Positions 20,635-30,585 of a stretch of 64,000 nucleotides of DNA are shown here, in pieces. Position 1 is the stretch's first letter; every line of letters starts with the position of its first letter. Source of the DNA: Citrobacter sp. MGH106 (GTDB lineage Bacteria; Pseudomonadota; Gammaproteobacteria; Enterobacterales; Enterobacteriaceae). The notes under the pieces were generated by a model, which was not told where the DNA came from, did not search any database, and saw nothing but the letters and a program-made list of their open reading frames with translations. The translations under genes were made by a program, and so were the position numbers. Location of the stretch: positions 124,001-188,000 of the forward strand of contig NZ_KQ089823.1 of assembly GCF_001037495.1 (NCBI RefSeq). The letters are read 5' to 3'.

Positions 20635-20696
20635 CGGTTATCTCTCTTGTTGTGCCGGATGCGCGATATCACGCGTTTTATGCTCGCGGGGGTAAC

Positions 20697-20716
20697 ATGA
20701 CATGCTCGAATGACAG
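20697..20716 (-). promoter_or_regulatory. Possible PhoB-binding repeat upstream of ugpB
   Basis: On the minus strand CTGTCAT and ATGTCAT occur in direct orientation, about 65-80 bases before ugpB. The seven-base units resemble Pho-box halves, but their spacing is 13 bases, not the canonical 11, so I rate this as tentative. The operon is a known PhoB target in E. coli. Confidence 0.4.
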
Positions 20717-20844
20717 AAAAATAACTTTTTTATTACAAAAAAAAGATAGTAAGGCGACAAACAGATGGCAAGGCAGTGAAGGTTATGAGAGGAGAAAGTG
20801 GGAGTTAAGACACGTATAGATACGGTGCTGCTTATGAACACTCT

Positions 20845-20923
20845 GCAGGATGACAACGCTGGTGCGTTTAATCCGGCCTACGATCACGTGTAGGCCGGAT
20901 TAAGCGTTTACGCTGCCATCCTG
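20845..20923. repeat. BIME downstream of livF
   Basis: The core is a perfect 14-base inverted repeat, TTAATCCGGCCTAC (20868-20881) and GTAGGCCGGATTAA (20890-20903). Outer arms CAGGATG and CATCCTG extend the symmetry. It sits 15 bases beyond the livF stop and probably marks the 3' end of the liv operon. Confidence 0.85.
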
Positions 20924-20938
20924 TAGTGCCGCAAAGGG

Positions 20939-21652
20939 CTAACCGCCGAGATACGCGCTGCGTACCGCTTCGTTGGCAAGCAAGGCGTCACCGGTATCGG
21001 ATAGCACCACATGACCGTTTTCCAGCACGTATCCGCGGTCGGCGAGCTTCAGCGCCTGGTTGGCGTTCTGCTCAACGAGGAAGATTGTCATCCCCTGCTC
21101 GCGTAGCTGCTCGATGGTGTTAAAAATCTGCTGAATAATGATCGGTGCCAGCCCCAGGGAAGGCTCATCAAGTAGCAGCAGGCGCGGTTGACTCATCAAT
21201 GCACGACCAATCGCCAGCATCTGCTGCTCGCCGCCGGACATGGTCCCTGCGCGCTGGATACGGCGCTCATGCAGGCGGGGGAACAGATCATATACCCACT
21301 TGATGCGTTCCTGAAACTGGTCACGCTCAGCAAAGAAGCCGCCCATCGCCAAGTTCTCTTCCACCGTCATACGGGAAAACACACGACGTCCTTCCGGAAC
21401 AATCGCTACCGCTTCACGCATAATTTTCGCCGTCTGCCAGTCGGTAATATCTTTACCGTCAAAGACAATATGCCCGCTTGTAGCACGCGGATCGCCGCAC
21501 AGCGTACCGAGCAGCGTCGTTTTCCCTGCACCGTTGGCACCAATCAGCGTCACGATTTCACCCTGGTTAATATACAGGCTGACGTCGTGCAGCGCCTGGA
21601 TCTTGCCGTAGTGGGCACTGACTTTGTCAAAGGACAACATGACTTTTTCCAT
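20939..21652 (-). CDS. livF: Branched-chain amino acid ABC transporter ATPase LivF
   Basis: One of two ATPases of the LIV-I/LS importer for leucine, isoleucine and valine. 237 residues. Walker A GANGAGKTTLLG, signature MSGGEQQMLAIGRAL, Walker B LLLLDEPSLGLAP. An upstream in-frame start at 21667 exists, but the ATG at 21652 has GAGG nearby, starts one base after the livG TAA and matches E. coli MEKVMLSF. Last gene of livKHMGF. Confidence 0.96.
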   Translation of the reverse strand: MEKVMLSFDKVSAHYGKIQALHDVSLYINQGEIVTLIGANGAGKTTLLGTLCGDPRATSGHIVFDGKDITDWQTAKIMREAVAIVPEGRRVFSRMTVEENLAMGGFFAERDQFQERIKWVYDLFPRLHERRIQRAGTMSGGEQQMLAIGRALMSQPRLLLLDEPSLGLAPIIIQQIFNTIEQLREQGMTIFLVEQNANQALKLADRGYVLENGHVVLSDTGDALLANEAVRSAYLGG

Positions 21653-21653
21653 C

Positions 21654-22421
21654 TTACGCCTCACCAAGGTATGCGCGGATCACGTCCGGGTTATTACGAA
21701 TCTGTTCCGGCGTCCCGTTCGCCAGCGGCGTGCCCTGGTTCACCACATAAATACGGTCAGAAATGCCCATCACCAGTTTCATGTCGTGTTCAATCAGCAA
21801 AATGGTGGTGTTGTGATGATTACGTAGTTCGGCAATCAGCTCGTCCAGCTCTTTAGTCTCTTTCGGATTGAGACCCGCAGCGGGTTCGTCGAGCATCAGG
21901 ATTTCCGGCTGCGTGACCATACAACGGGCTATCTCCAGGCGACGCTGATCACCGTACGCCAGGTTACTGGCCTGACGGTTGGCATGCTCCAGCAGACCAA
22001 TACGCTCCAGCCAGGTAGCGGCGCGGTCCAGCGCTTCACTCTGTGCACGACGGAACGACGGAGTCTTCAGCAAACCAGAGAACACGCCCGTTTTCAGTTG
22101 CTGATGTTGTGCTACCAGCAGGTTTTCAATCACCGTCATTTCACGAAACAGACGCACATGCTGGAAGGTGCGCACCACGCCCATACGGGCGATTTGCTGG
22201 CCCGGTAGCCCTTCCAGGTGCTGGTCACGCAACTTGATCGTGCCGCCGGTCGGCTTATAAAAGCCGGTCAGGCAGTTGAAGACCGTAGTTTTTCCCGCGC
22301 CGTTTGGCCCGATTAACGAAACGATCTCCTGCGGCCTCAGCTCCAGCTCAACGTTGTTGACCGCCAGCAGTCCACCGAAGCGCATCATCAGGCCGTTAAC
22401 GGATAATAATGGCTGACTCAT
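21654..22421 (-). CDS. livG: Branched-chain amino acid ABC transporter ATPase LivG
   Basis: Second ATPase of the importer, 255 residues as in E. coli. Walker [13 protein letters not shown] and Walker [13 protein letters not shown]. The signature is the LivG-type [15 protein letters not shown] rather than LSGGQ, which is normal for this subfamily. Its ATG overlaps the livM stop by four bases. Confidence 0.96.
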   Translation of the reverse strand: MSQPLLSVNGLMMRFGGLLAVNNVELELRPQEIVSLIGPNGAGKTTVFNCLTGFYKPTGGTIKLRDQHLEGLPGQQIARMGVVRTFQHVRLFREMTVIENLLVAQHQQLKTGVFSGLLKTPSFRRAQSEALDRAATWLERIGLLEHANRQASNLAYGDQRRLEIARCMVTQPEILMLDEPAAGLNPKETKELDELIAELRNHHNTTILLIEHDMKLVMGISDRIYVVNQGTPLANGTPEQIRNNPDVIRAYLGEA

Positions 22422-23695
22422 GCCTGCTCTCCTTTTGCTTGACCGTTTTTCAGCTTCAACTGTGGACGGGTCATCGGCAACAAGCCCTGTGGACGCCAGA
22501 TCATCATCAGTACCATTAAACCACCCAGCATCAACATGCTGTATTCATTGAAATCGCGCATCAGCTCGCGTGATACAACCAGCAGGACAGCCGCCAGGAT
22601 CACCGCAAACTGCGACCCCATTCCCCCCAGGACGACAATCGCCAGCACAAAGGCGGATTCGGCAAAGGTAAAAGATTCCGGGCTGACAAAGCCCTGGCGA
22701 GCGGCAAACAACGTTCCGGCAAAACCAGCAAACGCAGCGCTGATAGTAAAAGCGGTCAGTTTGATGCGCGTTGGGTTTAGGCCCAGCGAACGACAGGCAA
22801 TTTCATCTTCACGCAACGCTTCCCATGCGCGACCCAGCGGCATACGTAACAGACGGTTAATGACGAAAAGCGAGAAGACCACTAGCAGCAGCGCCACCAG
22901 ATAAAGGAAAATCACGCGGTCAGACGGATCATACTTCACGCCAAAGAAGTTGCTGAAGGTATCCCAGCCGCCTTCGCGGGCACTACGACTGAACTCAAGG
23001 CCGAAAAAGGTTGGTTTCGGGATCTGGCTGATACCGTTCGGACCACCGGTCACTTCAGTATTGTTGAGCAACAGAATACGAACGATCTCGCCAAAGCCCA
23101 GCGTCACAATCGCCAGGTAGTCACCACGCAGGCGCAGCACCGGGAAGCCGAGCATAAAGCCTGCAGCTGCCGAAACCAGCCCCGCCAGTGGCAGGCAGGT
23201 CCAGAAACCAAGACCGTAATAGTGGTTCAGCAGCGCGAAGGTGTAAGCGCCAATCGCATAAAAACCACCGTAGCCCAACACTAACAGACCGGAAAGACCA
23301 ACCACGACGTTTAAGCCCAGACCGAGGATGATATAAATCATCGTCAGCGTGGCGATATCCACCGTCCCACGTGACACCATAAATGGCCATGCCACGGCAA
23401 TGACCAGCAGCGCCACCAGGAACAGCTTTTGTTTGACAGTTGAGCCGTCAATCGCTGGCAGAATAAACTTCGGTCCGGAGACGCTTTTCAAGCTCTTCTG
23501 GAACACCGGACGCAGCAGCTGGAACAGAAAAACCACCCCAGTGCCAATAAACACCCACTGCCAGCGAATATCACTGGCGACATCAACAACCAGCTTAGTG
23601 CCATCCAGCTCTAGCTGGACGCCCATAAAGACACCCGCCAGGATGAAAAACATAACGGCAGAGAGCAGCGCCATCGCAAAATGCATTGGTTTCAT
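22418..23695 (-). CDS. livM: Branched-chain amino acid ABC transporter permease LivM
   Basis: Inner-membrane permease, 425 residues as in E. coli, with about ten hydrophobic segments. The ATPase-contact region is seen around [20 protein letters not shown]. It overlaps livH and livG by four bases on each side, indicating coupled translation within livKHMGF. Confidence 0.96.
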   Translation of the reverse strand: MKPMHFAMALLSAVMFFILAGVFMGVQLELDGTKLVVDVASDIRWQWVFIGTGVVFLFQLLRPVFQKSLKSVSGPKFILPAIDGSTVKQKLFLVALLVIAVAWPFMVSRGTVDIATLTMIYIILGLGLNVVVGLSGLLVLGYGGFYAIGAYTFALLNHYYGLGFWTCLPLAGLVSAAAGFMLGFPVLRLRGDYLAIVTLGFGEIVRILLLNNTEVTGGPNGISQIPKPTFFGLEFSRSAREGGWDTFSNFFGVKYDPSDRVIFLYLVALLLVVFSLFVINRLLRMPLGRAWEALREDEIACRSLGLNPTRIKLTAFTISAAFAGFAGTLFAARQGFVSPESFTFAESAFVLAIVVLGGMGSQFAVILAAVLLVVSRELMRDFNEYSMLMLGGLMVLMMIWRPQGLLPMTRPQLKLKNGQAKGEQA

Positions 23696-24618
23696 ACTTT
23701 CTCTACCTCCGGACGACCCAGAATACCGGTCGGCATCACCAGCAGCACCAGAATCAGCAGTGCGAACGACACCACGTCTTTGTATTCCGTACTCAGATAA
23801 GCAGAGGAAAGCGCTTCAGCTACGCCCAGAATCAGGCCGCCGATCATCGCACCAGGAATGCTGCCAATACCGCCGAGAACCGCAGCAGTAAAGGCTTTCA
23901 TCCCGGCCATAAAGCCAATATACGGATTAATTACGCCGTAGAACTGACCGAGCAGCACACCCGCCACCGCCGCCATCGCCGCACCAATCACAAAGGTCAG
24001 CGCAATGACGCGGTCAGTGTTGATACCCAGCAGACTGGCCATTTTCAGGTCTTCCGCACAGGCGCGGCAGGCGCGTCCCATACGTGAATAACGGATAAAA
24101 ATGGTCAGCGCCAGCATCGCCATGAAGGTCACTATCCAGATAACCAACTGCATGGTAGTGATGGAAGCAGAAAAGTTTTCGCTACTGCCGATAGTCCATT
24201 GACCGTTAAACAGGCTTGGCAGCGCCACATCACGCGAGCCTTCCGTCAGGCTGACGTAGTTTTGCAGGAAGATAGACATCCCGATCGCAGAAATCAGCGC
24301 AATCAGACGCTTGGAGCTACGCACGGGCCGGTATGCCACGCGCTCGATACTCCAACCGTAGGCGCTGGCAATCACGATAGCACCGATAAATCCGGCCGCC
24401 ACCAGCAGCCAGCTGGTATCAATGCCCATCATCATCAGCGCGGCGATAATCATAAAGGAGACATAGCTGCCGATCATATACACCTCGCCGTGGGCGAAGT
24501 TGATCATGCCGATAATGCCGTACACCATCGTGTAACCGATGGCAATCAGCGCATAGGTGCTTCCCAGCGTGACGCCGTTAAACATCTGCTGCAAAAAATA
24601 GAGGAACTGCTCGGACAT
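23692..24618 (-). CDS. livH: Branched-chain amino acid ABC transporter permease LivH
   Basis: Partner permease of LivM, 308 residues with about eight membrane segments. The coupling motif [20 protein letters not shown] is present. Starts 104 bases after the livK stop; that gap holds a short GC hairpin (24636-24650) and an ERIC remnant, both of which could lower livHMGF relative to livK. Confidence 0.96.
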   Translation of the reverse strand: MSEQFLYFLQQMFNGVTLGSTYALIAIGYTMVYGIIGMINFAHGEVYMIGSYVSFMIIAALMMMGIDTSWLLVAAGFIGAIVIASAYGWSIERVAYRPVRSSKRLIALISAIGMSIFLQNYVSLTEGSRDVALPSLFNGQWTIGSSENFSASITTMQLVIWIVTFMAMLALTIFIRYSRMGRACRACAEDLKMASLLGINTDRVIALTFVIGAAMAAVAGVLLGQFYGVINPYIGFMAGMKAFTAAVLGGIGSIPGAMIGGLILGVAEALSSAYLSTEYKDVVSFALLILVLLVMPTGILGRPEVEKV

Positions 24619-24667
24619 AAAATAACCTTTCCAAACCCGCCCGGACGGGATATTGAATCCACTCTAA

Positions 24668-24716
24668 ATAATTCGAGTTGCAGCCAACGCACCTGCGATT
24701 CGAAGTATAACGAGTG
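24668..24716. repeat. ERIC remnant between livK and livH
   Basis: AATTCGAGTTGCAGCCAACG followed by CACCTGCG and CGAAGTATAACGAGT is one end of an ERIC-type repeat. The other arm is missing or diverged. Confidence 0.6.
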
Positions 24717-24722
24717 GCTGCC

Positions 24723-25832
24723 TTATTTGGCGGCGGTGGAAGAACCATCCGCGTGCCACTGGAAGACACCAAACTCAAATCCCTTCAAATCGCCTTTTTC
24801 GTCCCAATTCAGCGGCCCAATCACGGTGTCAGCCCCGTGAGCTTTCAGATCTTTCACCAGCTCCAGCGGTTCTTTGCTACCGCTACGATCCATAGCTGTC
24901 GCCAGCGACTGTACGGCGGCGTAGGTGATCCATACATAAGGTCCGGTTGGATCTTTCTTGTCAGCTTTGAGCGCATCCACGATACCTTTATTCGCCGGAT
25001 CCTGGTCATAGCGTTTTGGCATCGTAACCAGCATGCCTTCAGCGGCATCACCTGCAATGTTGGACAGTGAGGCATTACCCACACCTTCTGGTCCCATAAA
25101 CTGAGTTTTCAGACCAACAGAACGGGCCTGGCGCAGCATTTGTCCCATCTCCGGGTAATAGCCACCGTAGTAAACGAAGTCGATGTTCTCTTTTTTCAGG
25201 CGAGCAATCAGCGCAGAAAAATCTTTTTCACCCGCGGTGATCCCATCAAAGAAGACAATATTGGCTTTGCCCGCTTTCAGGCTGTCTTGTACCGAACGCG
25301 CAAGACCTTCGCCGTACTGCTGTTTATCGTGGATGATGGCGATACGCTGGGGCTTCACCGTCTCCAGAATGTATTTCGCGGCGGTCGGTCCCTGGGAGGA
25401 GTCCAGACCTGCGGTACGCATGATGTGCGCGTAGCCGCGTTGCGTCAGTTCCGGGTTGGTGGCTCCCGGGGAGATCATCAAAATACCTTCGTCTTCGTAG
25501 ATATCGGAGGCTGGCTGAGTGGAGGACGAGCACAGGTGACCAATAACATACTGAATGCCGTCGTTAACGATTTTGTTCGCCACAGCCACAGCCTGTTTCG
25601 GATCGCAGGCATCGTCATATTCCACGCCCACCAGCTTGTCGCCTTTGATCCCGCCTTTAGCATTGATATCTTTAATTGCCTGACGTGCGCCATTAAATTC
25701 CATATCGCCCCACTGCGCGACCGGGCCTGACATCGCTCCGACAACAGCGACCTTAATATCTTCCGCCATGGCAGTGTGCGACATTGCCAGTGCTATCACT
25801 CCCGCGATGATTGTTTTCGCATTCCGTTTCAT
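24723..25832 (-). CDS. livK: Leucine-specific periplasmic binding protein LivK
   Basis: Delivers leucine to LivHMGF. 369 residues as in E. coli, with signal peptide [19 protein letters not shown] and mature start [19 protein letters not shown]. The disulfide pair is visible in DDACDPKQ and [10 protein letters not shown]. The '[19 protein letters not shown]' version identifies LivK against the LivJ paralogue. An ATG at 25847 would add five residues; the ATG at 25832 has GGGGA upstream and matches E. coli. The leader contains a full ERIC element. Confidence 0.95.
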   Translation of the reverse strand: MKRNAKTIIAGVIALAMSHTAMAEDIKVAVVGAMSGPVAQWGDMEFNGARQAIKDINAKGGIKGDKLVGVEYDDACDPKQAVAVANKIVNDGIQYVIGHLCSSSTQPASDIYEDEGILMISPGATNPELTQRGYAHIMRTAGLDSSQGPTAAKYILETVKPQRIAIIHDKQQYGEGLARSVQDSLKAGKANIVFFDGITAGEKDFSALIARLKKENIDFVYYGGYYPEMGQMLRQARSVGLKTQFMGPEGVGNASLSNIAGDAAEGMLVTMPKRYDQDPANKGIVDALKADKKDPTGPYVWITYAAVQSLATAMDRSGSKEPLELVKDLKAHGADTVIGPLNWDEKGDLKGFEFGVFQWHADGSSTAAK

Positions 25833-25868
25833 TAACTGAATCCCCATTCGTGATGTGTTTACACTTCA

Positions 25869-26043
25869 TCCTTCAAGCTGCCTCAGTGTTGGCTACCTTC
25901 GCTCACCCCAGTCACTTACTTATGTAAGCTCCTGGGGATTTAATGAGGGACATCCCTGTCCCTCACCGAAGGCAGCCTTTGGCTGTTCAAATTCGTTCCA
26001 GACGAATTTGTCACTCCCTTGCCGCCTTGATGCAACTTGAATG
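25869..26043. repeat. ERIC element with internal insertion, copy A (livK leader)
   Basis: Contains the ERIC hallmark segments CACCCCAGTCACTTACTTAT and GTAAGCTCCTGGGGATT, then a further stretch (GAGGGACATCCCTGTCCCTC...) that makes it longer than the usual 127 bp form. It begins 37 bases before the livK start, between livK and any promoter further upstream. Positions 25934-26028 are identical to the reverse complement of 26874-26968. Confidence 0.88.
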
Positions 26044-26448
26044 ATTTTGCGTATATATTTTGTATTTATATGGTTAAAAAGCAGACTGTGCTTTTTTTGA
26101 ACTGCGCTATTTTTACCAGTCTCATTAATGGCTTAGCGCAGATTTTTAAGCATAATCAGGCTAAAATCTCTATTTTTCAGTCGATTAAGAAAAGATAATA
26201 TTCTGCTTTTCACTATAGATAAACAAAAAAAAGTGCGTTTGTCAGCATAAAATAACGGCATAATGAGCGGAATAAAATGCTGCATTCCAGGGTATTATCC
26301 TGCCTGTTTTTCAATCTCTAATGTTTCAAACTGTCATTATCGTTGTTACAAAACTATTAACCTGGTTATTCGCATAAAAAAGAGAAAGCGTCCGGGTGAA
26401 TTATTTCGGTACACTGATTTCATCTTTTGTGATTTGGACATGCTGTCA
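26044..26448. other. AT-rich region between livK leader and panM
   Basis: About 400 very AT-rich bases that must carry the divergent promoters of panM and livK. Candidate -10-like TATA runs lie at 26051-26070. An open frame from 26263 runs in phase into panM but has no homology before MKLTIIRL and no good ribosome binding site, so I do not count it as coding. Confidence 0.5.
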
Positions 26449-26832
26449 ATGAAGCTGACCATCATTCGTTTAGAAAACTTTAGCGCTCAGGATCACATCG
26501 ATCTGGGCAAAATCTGGCCTGAATATTCCGCCTCATCCTTAAGCGTAGATGACGCCCACCGGATCTATGCTGCGCGTTTTAACGAGCGTCTGCTGGGAGC
26601 GGTACGTGTGACACTGAGCGGTACGCAAGGCGCGCTGGATTCATTACGTGTTCGTGAAATCACGCGTCGTCGAGGCGTCGGGCAGTATTTAGTAGAGGAG
26701 GTTCTCCGGGATAACCCGGACGTTTCATGCTGGTGGATGGCGGATGTTGGCGTCGAGGACCGAAATACCATGGCCGCGTTTATGCATGCGTTAGGGTTTA
26801 CTGCGCAGGCGGATGGCTGGGAGAAAAGATAA
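26449..26832 (+). CDS. panM: PanD maturation factor PanM (PanZ)
   Basis: GNAT-fold protein that binds acetyl-CoA and triggers self-cleavage of the aspartate decarboxylase PanD, needed for beta-alanine and coenzyme A; in the mature complex it also mediates feedback by CoA. 127 residues as in E. coli (YhhK). Acetyl-CoA loop VREITRRRGVGQYLVEEVL. I chose the ATG at 26449 (MKLTIIRLENF) from the family start; an ATG nine bases upstream is also possible. It lies between livK and livJ on the opposite strand and is bracketed by inverted ERIC copies. Confidence 0.93.
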   Translation: MKLTIIRLENFSAQDHIDLGKIWPEYSASSLSVDDAHRIYAARFNERLLGAVRVTLSGTQGALDSLRVREITRRRGVGQYLVEEVLRDNPDVSCWWMADVGVEDRNTMAAFMHALGFTAQADGWEKR

Positions 26833-26851
26833 AATAACCGCCTCGCAATTT

Positions 26852-27036
26852 TCCAAGAATTTCGCGTTGCAGGAAGGCGGCAAGGGAGTGACAAATTCGT
26901 CTGGAACGAATTTGAACAGCCAAAGGCTGCCTTCGGTGAGGGACAGGGATGTCCCTCATTAAATCCCCGGGAACTTACATAAGTAAGTTCCCGGGGGAGA
27001 ATAACGCAGCCAACGCCCCTGCAGCGCGAAAGGCGC
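26852..27036. repeat. ERIC element with internal insertion, copy B (3' of livJ and panM)
   Basis: Inverted relative to copy A. The central palindrome is CCCGGGAACTTACATAAGTA then AGTTCCCGGG, which has become a near-perfect hairpin. The 95 bases 26874-26968 exactly match the reverse complement of 25934-26028. It starts 20 bases after the panM stop and ends 8 bases beyond the livJ stop, so it probably forms the 3' end of both mRNAs. Confidence 0.88.
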
Positions 27037-27043
27037 AGGAAAA

Positions 27044-28147
27044 TTATTTGGCGTCGGTTGCAGTACCGTTAGCGTGCCAGTCGAACACGCCAAACTCGAA
27101 GCCTTTCAGATCACCCTTCGAATCCCAGGACAGCGGCCCCATGACGGTTTCCACTGAGTTTGCTTTCAGGTATTTGGCAATTTCAGCTGGATCTTCAGAC
27201 TGGTTCAGACCGGCCTGCAAAGACTGCAGTGCAGCGTAGGTCGTCCACACGAAGGCTCCGCTCGGATCCTGTTTCTTGGCCTTAATCGCATCTACGATTG
27301 GTTTGTTCGCAGGAACCTGATCGTAGTTCTTCGGCTTGGTTACCAGCAACCCTTCAGCAGATTCACCGGCAATGTTAGACAGCGATACGTTCGCAACTCC
27401 TTCCGGCCCCATAAACTGCGTTTTCAGACCTGCGGCGCGCGATTGACGTAAAATCTGCCCCATTTCCGGGTGATAACCACCATAGTAAACAAAGTCGATG
27501 TTCTCTTTCTTCAGGCGCGCTACCAGGGTAGAGAAGTCTTTTTCACCGGCGGTGATCCCGTCAAAGAATACTACGTTGGCGTTGCCTTTTTTCAGACCGT
27601 CCTGCACTGCGCGCGCCAGACCTTCACCATACTGCTGCTTATCGTGGATGATAGCGATGCGCTGCGGCTTCACTTTTTCCAGAATGTATTTCGCGGCGGT
27701 TGGCCCCTGATCGGAGTCCAGGCCGGTCGTACGCATAACCAGGTTATAGCCACGCGCAGTCAGTTCCGGTGCCGTAGCCGCCGGGGTGATCATCAGAATA
27801 CCTTCATCTTCATAAATATCTGATGCTGGCTGAGTGGATGATGAGCAAAGGTGGCCGATAACGTATTTGATCCCGTCGTTGACCACTTTGTTAGCAACCG
27901 CTACCGCCTGCTTAGGGTCACAGGCGTCGTCGTATTTCACTACGGCCAGTTTGTCACCCTTAACGCCACCTTTTGCGTTGATGTCCGCAATCGCTTGTTC
28001 TGCACCGGTAAATTCCTGGTCGCCATACTGCGCCACCGGGCCCGACATCGCGCCGACGACGGCAACCTTAATATCCTTAGCAAACGCCATATTGCTCAAA
28101 GACAGGGCGATACATCCTGCCAATAACGCTTTACCCTTCATATTCAT
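27044..28147 (-). CDS. livJ: Leu/Ile/Val periplasmic binding protein LivJ
   Basis: Binds leucine, isoleucine, valine (and others) for the LivHMGF permease. 367 residues as in E. coli. Signal peptide [20 protein letters not shown], mature start [19 protein letters not shown], Cys pair in DDACDPKQ and [10 protein letters not shown]. The frame is open 19 codons upstream; the ATG at 28147 has GGGGA at 8 bases and the family start [10 protein letters not shown], while ATG 28141 (AGGA at 5 bases) is an alternative. The paralogue livK lies downstream in the same orientation. Confidence 0.95.
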   Translation of the reverse strand: MNMKGKALLAGCIALSLSNMAFAKDIKVAVVGAMSGPVAQYGDQEFTGAEQAIADINAKGGVKGDKLAVVKYDDACDPKQAVAVANKVVNDGIKYVIGHLCSSSTQPASDIYEDEGILMITPAATAPELTARGYNLVMRTTGLDSDQGPTAAKYILEKVKPQRIAIIHDKQQYGEGLARAVQDGLKKGNANVVFFDGITAGEKDFSTLVARLKKENIDFVYYGGYHPEMGQILRQSRAAGLKTQFMGPEGVANVSLSNIAGESAEGLLVTKPKNYDQVPANKPIVDAIKAKKQDPSGAFVWTTYAALQSLQAGLNQSEDPAEIAKYLKANSVETVMGPLSWDSKGDLKGFEFGVFDWHANGTATDAK

Positions 28148-28360
28148 CCTGACAATCCCCATTATTGTGGTTATTACGTGTGTTGTGATGTTGTTGTTCA
28201 GCACTTTATTTCAATTATTGGATAGCCACCCGTGCTTTAGCAGCATACTCTGCTAAAACATACCCGATTTTTATTATTTTGGAATAGCTAAATTTGACAT
28301 GCAGATAACAACTTGATGACAAAAAGCATAGACCTCAGGAGAGAGCAGGAGAGATAAAAA

Positions 28361-28391
28361 CAAAAAACCCCAGATTTTCATCCAGGGTTTA
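28361..28391 (-). terminator. Intrinsic terminator after rpoH
   Basis: On the minus strand AACCCTGGAT-GAAA-ATCTGGGGTT is followed by TTTTTG. The stem-loop begins about 27 bases after the rpoH stop. Confidence 0.85.
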
Positions 28392-28417
28392 TAAGCATTT
28401 CCAGGTTTACTGGAAGG

Positions 28418-29272
28418 TTACGCTTCGATTGCCGCGCGCAGTTTTTTCATGGCGTTCTTTTCAAGCTGACGCACACGTTCAGCGGAGACGCCGTAGCGAT
28501 CGGCCAGTTCCTGCAACGTCGACTTGTTGTCTTCGTCCAGCCAACGGGCACGAATGATGTCCTGGCTACGCTCGTCCAGACCCTGCATTGCGTCGGTCAG
28601 TCGGTTAGCCGCCTGCTCTTCCCAGTTGTCATCTTCGATGCCGTCAGCAAAGTTAGACGATTTATCCTGCAGATAAAGCACGGGAGCCATCGGCTGGCTG
28701 TCGGACTCGTCGTCCGAAGACATATCAAACGTCATGTCCTGCGCCGCCATACGGGATTCCATTTCGCGGACGTCTTTGCTGGAAACACCCAGCTCACGAG
28801 CAACCATTTCAACTTCATCCTGATTAAACCAGCCCAGACGCTGCTTGGTTTTACGCAGGTTAAAGAACAGCTTACGCTGTGCTTTGGTGGTCGCGACTTT
28901 AACGATACGCCAGTTACGCAGAACGTATTCGTGGATCTCAGCTTTGATCCAGTGCACGGCGAAGGAAACCAGGCGCACACCCACTTCCGGGTTGAAACGG
29001 CGCACGGCTTTCATCAGGCCGATATTACCTTCCTGAATCAGATCCGCCTGCGGCAGGCCATAGCCCGCATAATTACGAGCAACATGAACAACAAAGCGCA
29101 GGTGAGACAGGATCAGCGTTTTAGCTGCTTCCAGATCGCCCTGGTAATGCAGCTTTTCAGCCAGTGCCCGCTCCTCGTCAGCCGACAACATCGGCCACGC
29201 GTTCGCAGCCCGGATGTAAGACTCCAGGTTACCAACAGGGGCTAAAGCTAAATTTTGCATTTCTTTGGTCAT
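28418..29272 (-). CDS. rpoH: Heat-shock sigma factor RpoH (sigma-32)
   Basis: Directs RNA polymerase to heat-shock promoters. 284 residues as in E. coli. Region 2 is seen as [20 protein letters not shown] and [20 protein letters not shown]; the RpoH box as [20 protein letters not shown]; region 4.2 as [20 protein letters not shown]. Strong SD (GAGAGGA) upstream of ATG 29272. In E. coli the 5' end of the mRNA is a thermosensor and protein stability is set by DnaK/FtsH; those features are assumed, not read here. Order ftsYEX-rpoH is the standard enteric one. Confidence 0.98.
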   Translation of the reverse strand: MTKEMQNLALAPVGNLESYIRAANAWPMLSADEERALAEKLHYQGDLEAAKTLILSHLRFVVHVARNYAGYGLPQADLIQEGNIGLMKAVRRFNPEVGVRLVSFAVHWIKAEIHEYVLRNWRIVKVATTKAQRKLFFNLRKTKQRLGWFNQDEVEMVARELGVSSKDVREMESRMAAQDMTFDMSSDDESDSQPMAPVLYLQDKSSNFADGIEDDNWEEQAANRLTDAMQGLDERSQDIIRARWLDEDNKSTLQELADRYGVSAERVRQLEKNAMKKLRAAIEA

Positions 29273-29472
29273 TCAAATCCTCTCAATCTGTATCATCTGG
29301 CGCGATGGAAAACCAATAGCAACAACCATGCCAGAGCTTATGAGCAACGAGAATATCATTCAATCTTTTATCAGACAGTGATTTTATCCACAAGTTCCAT
29401 GTCGTATTGTGTATAAATTACGCACAAAATGTGACATCACGATGAATGCGCCGGGAAGAGAAAACAGTGACT

Positions 29473-29509
29473 CTTTCCCTGCAGAGCGAACTACTCAGTG
29501 CAGGGAAAG
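29473..29509. terminator. Inverted repeat between ftsX and rpoH
   Basis: CTTTCCCTGCA (29473-29483) and TGCAGGGAAAG (29499-29509) are perfect 11-base arms 18 bases past the ftsX stop. No long T tract follows on the minus strand, so it may be a weak terminator or an mRNA 3'-protecting hairpin. Confidence 0.5.
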
Positions 29510-29526
29510 ATTATACCAGAGATTTT

Positions 29527-30585
29527 TTAATCGGGGGTAAAGTGGCGTAAATGTTGAACCGTGGCAAGCCAGGCTGCCACCCAGCCAATCATCGAGCACA
29601 CCAGCAGAAGCAGCAGGCATTCATCAAATGATAAGCCATTGATATCAAACTTTGTTCCAAAAATCTGCGCCACTTCTGTTACCGCTGACGACAGCCGCAT
29701 CACCAAAATTTCTGACAAAATCAGTGAAAGAAATGCGCCAGAAAAGCCTAACAGCGCCCCACCGTAGAGGAACGGTCGCAGGATAAATCCATCCGTTGCA
29801 CCAATCAGTTTCTGTACGTTAATGGTATCGCGACGAGCAAAGATACTCAGACGTACACTGTTACCGATGACCAGGAAGACCGCTGCCACCATCAGCACGC
29901 CAATCATCGCTGACACACGCCCAACCAGTCCCGTCAGCGCAGCCAGCCGCGCAAACCAGCTGTCATCCATGCGAACTTCATCAATACCATTGATTTGCGT
30001 AATACGGTCACGCAGCGTATTCAGCGACTCCGTGCCCTGGAAATCCAGTTTCGGGATCACCACCGCCACAGCCGGAAGCGGGTTCTCTTCCAGCATATCC
30101 AGCGCACCACCAAAACCGGACCAGTTGCGGAATTCGCCCAGCGCATCATCGCGGGAAAGATAATTCACTTTCTCCACGCCCTGCTCTGCCTGCAATTGAC
30201 CCACCACCCGCGCCGCCGCATCGTCATCCAGCGTTTTTTGCAGATAAACAGTGATCTGCGGGGACGGATAATACTGGCTTGCCGCCTGGTTAACGTTCTT
30301 ATAAACCATGTAGCAGACGCTTGGCAGCGTCAGGGAGATGGCGATTACCATCACCGTCAGGAATGTCGCCAGTGGCTTACTTTTCAGATCCTGTAACGCC
30401 CCCTGGAATGCATAGCGCACCTGCTCGTTAAAGACGTTGGTTTTACGCGAGTTCGGCTTCGGCGATGATTTTGCACGCTTTGGCGCGTTGCGACCACCGT
30501 CCCCCGGAGCACCGCCCGATTTACGGAAGCGGTCCAGTCGGCCACCAAACTGTTTAATTTGATTGATAGCGTCGCGCCTATTCAT
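29527..30585 (-). CDS. ftsX: Cell division protein FtsX
   Basis: Inner-membrane partner of FtsE; the complex recruits EnvC to activate amidases AmiA/B at the septum. 352 residues as in E. coli. Charged cytoplasmic N-terminus, first membrane segment [20 protein letters not shown], large periplasmic loop (about residues 95-220), then three further segments ending in [13 protein letters not shown]. The ATG at 30585 lies 7 bases inside ftsE and has GGAGG upstream; an open start 27 bases earlier is not supported by the family. Confidence 0.97.
   Translation of the reverse strand: MNRRDAINQIKQFGGRLDRFRKSGGAPGDGGRNAPKRAKSSPKPNSRKTNVFNEQVRYAFQGALQDLKSKPLATFLTVMVIAISLTLPSVCYMVYKNVNQAASQYYPSPQITVYLQKTLDDDAAARVVGQLQAEQGVEKVNYLSRDDALGEFRNWSGFGGALDMLEENPLPAVAVVIPKLDFQGTESLNTLRDRITQINGIDEVRMDDSWFARLAALTGLVGRVSAMIGVLMVAAVFLVIGNSVRLSIFARRDTINVQKLIGATDGFILRPFLYGGALLGFSGAFLSLILSEILVMRLSSAVTEVAQIFGTKFDINGLSFDECLLLLLVCSMIGWVAAWLATVQHLRHFTPD

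Larger units (their letters stand above)
20635..20938. other. ugpB-livF intergenic region
   Basis: 304 bases holding the ugpB promoter region (AT-rich part near 20710-20760, with TTTTTTATTACAAAAAAAA), the tentative Pho-like repeat, and a BIME next to the livF 3' end. No gene is seen. Confidence 0.6.

Noticed and set aside
26263-26448. In-frame upstream extension of panM
   Set aside because: Adds 62 residues with no similarity to PanM proteins and the region is AT-rich promoter-like DNA; the E. coli start fits 26449.
29273-29526. Small RNA or peptide between rpoH and ftsX
   Set aside because: Only the 11-base inverted repeat is evident; the rest is expected to be rpoH promoters.
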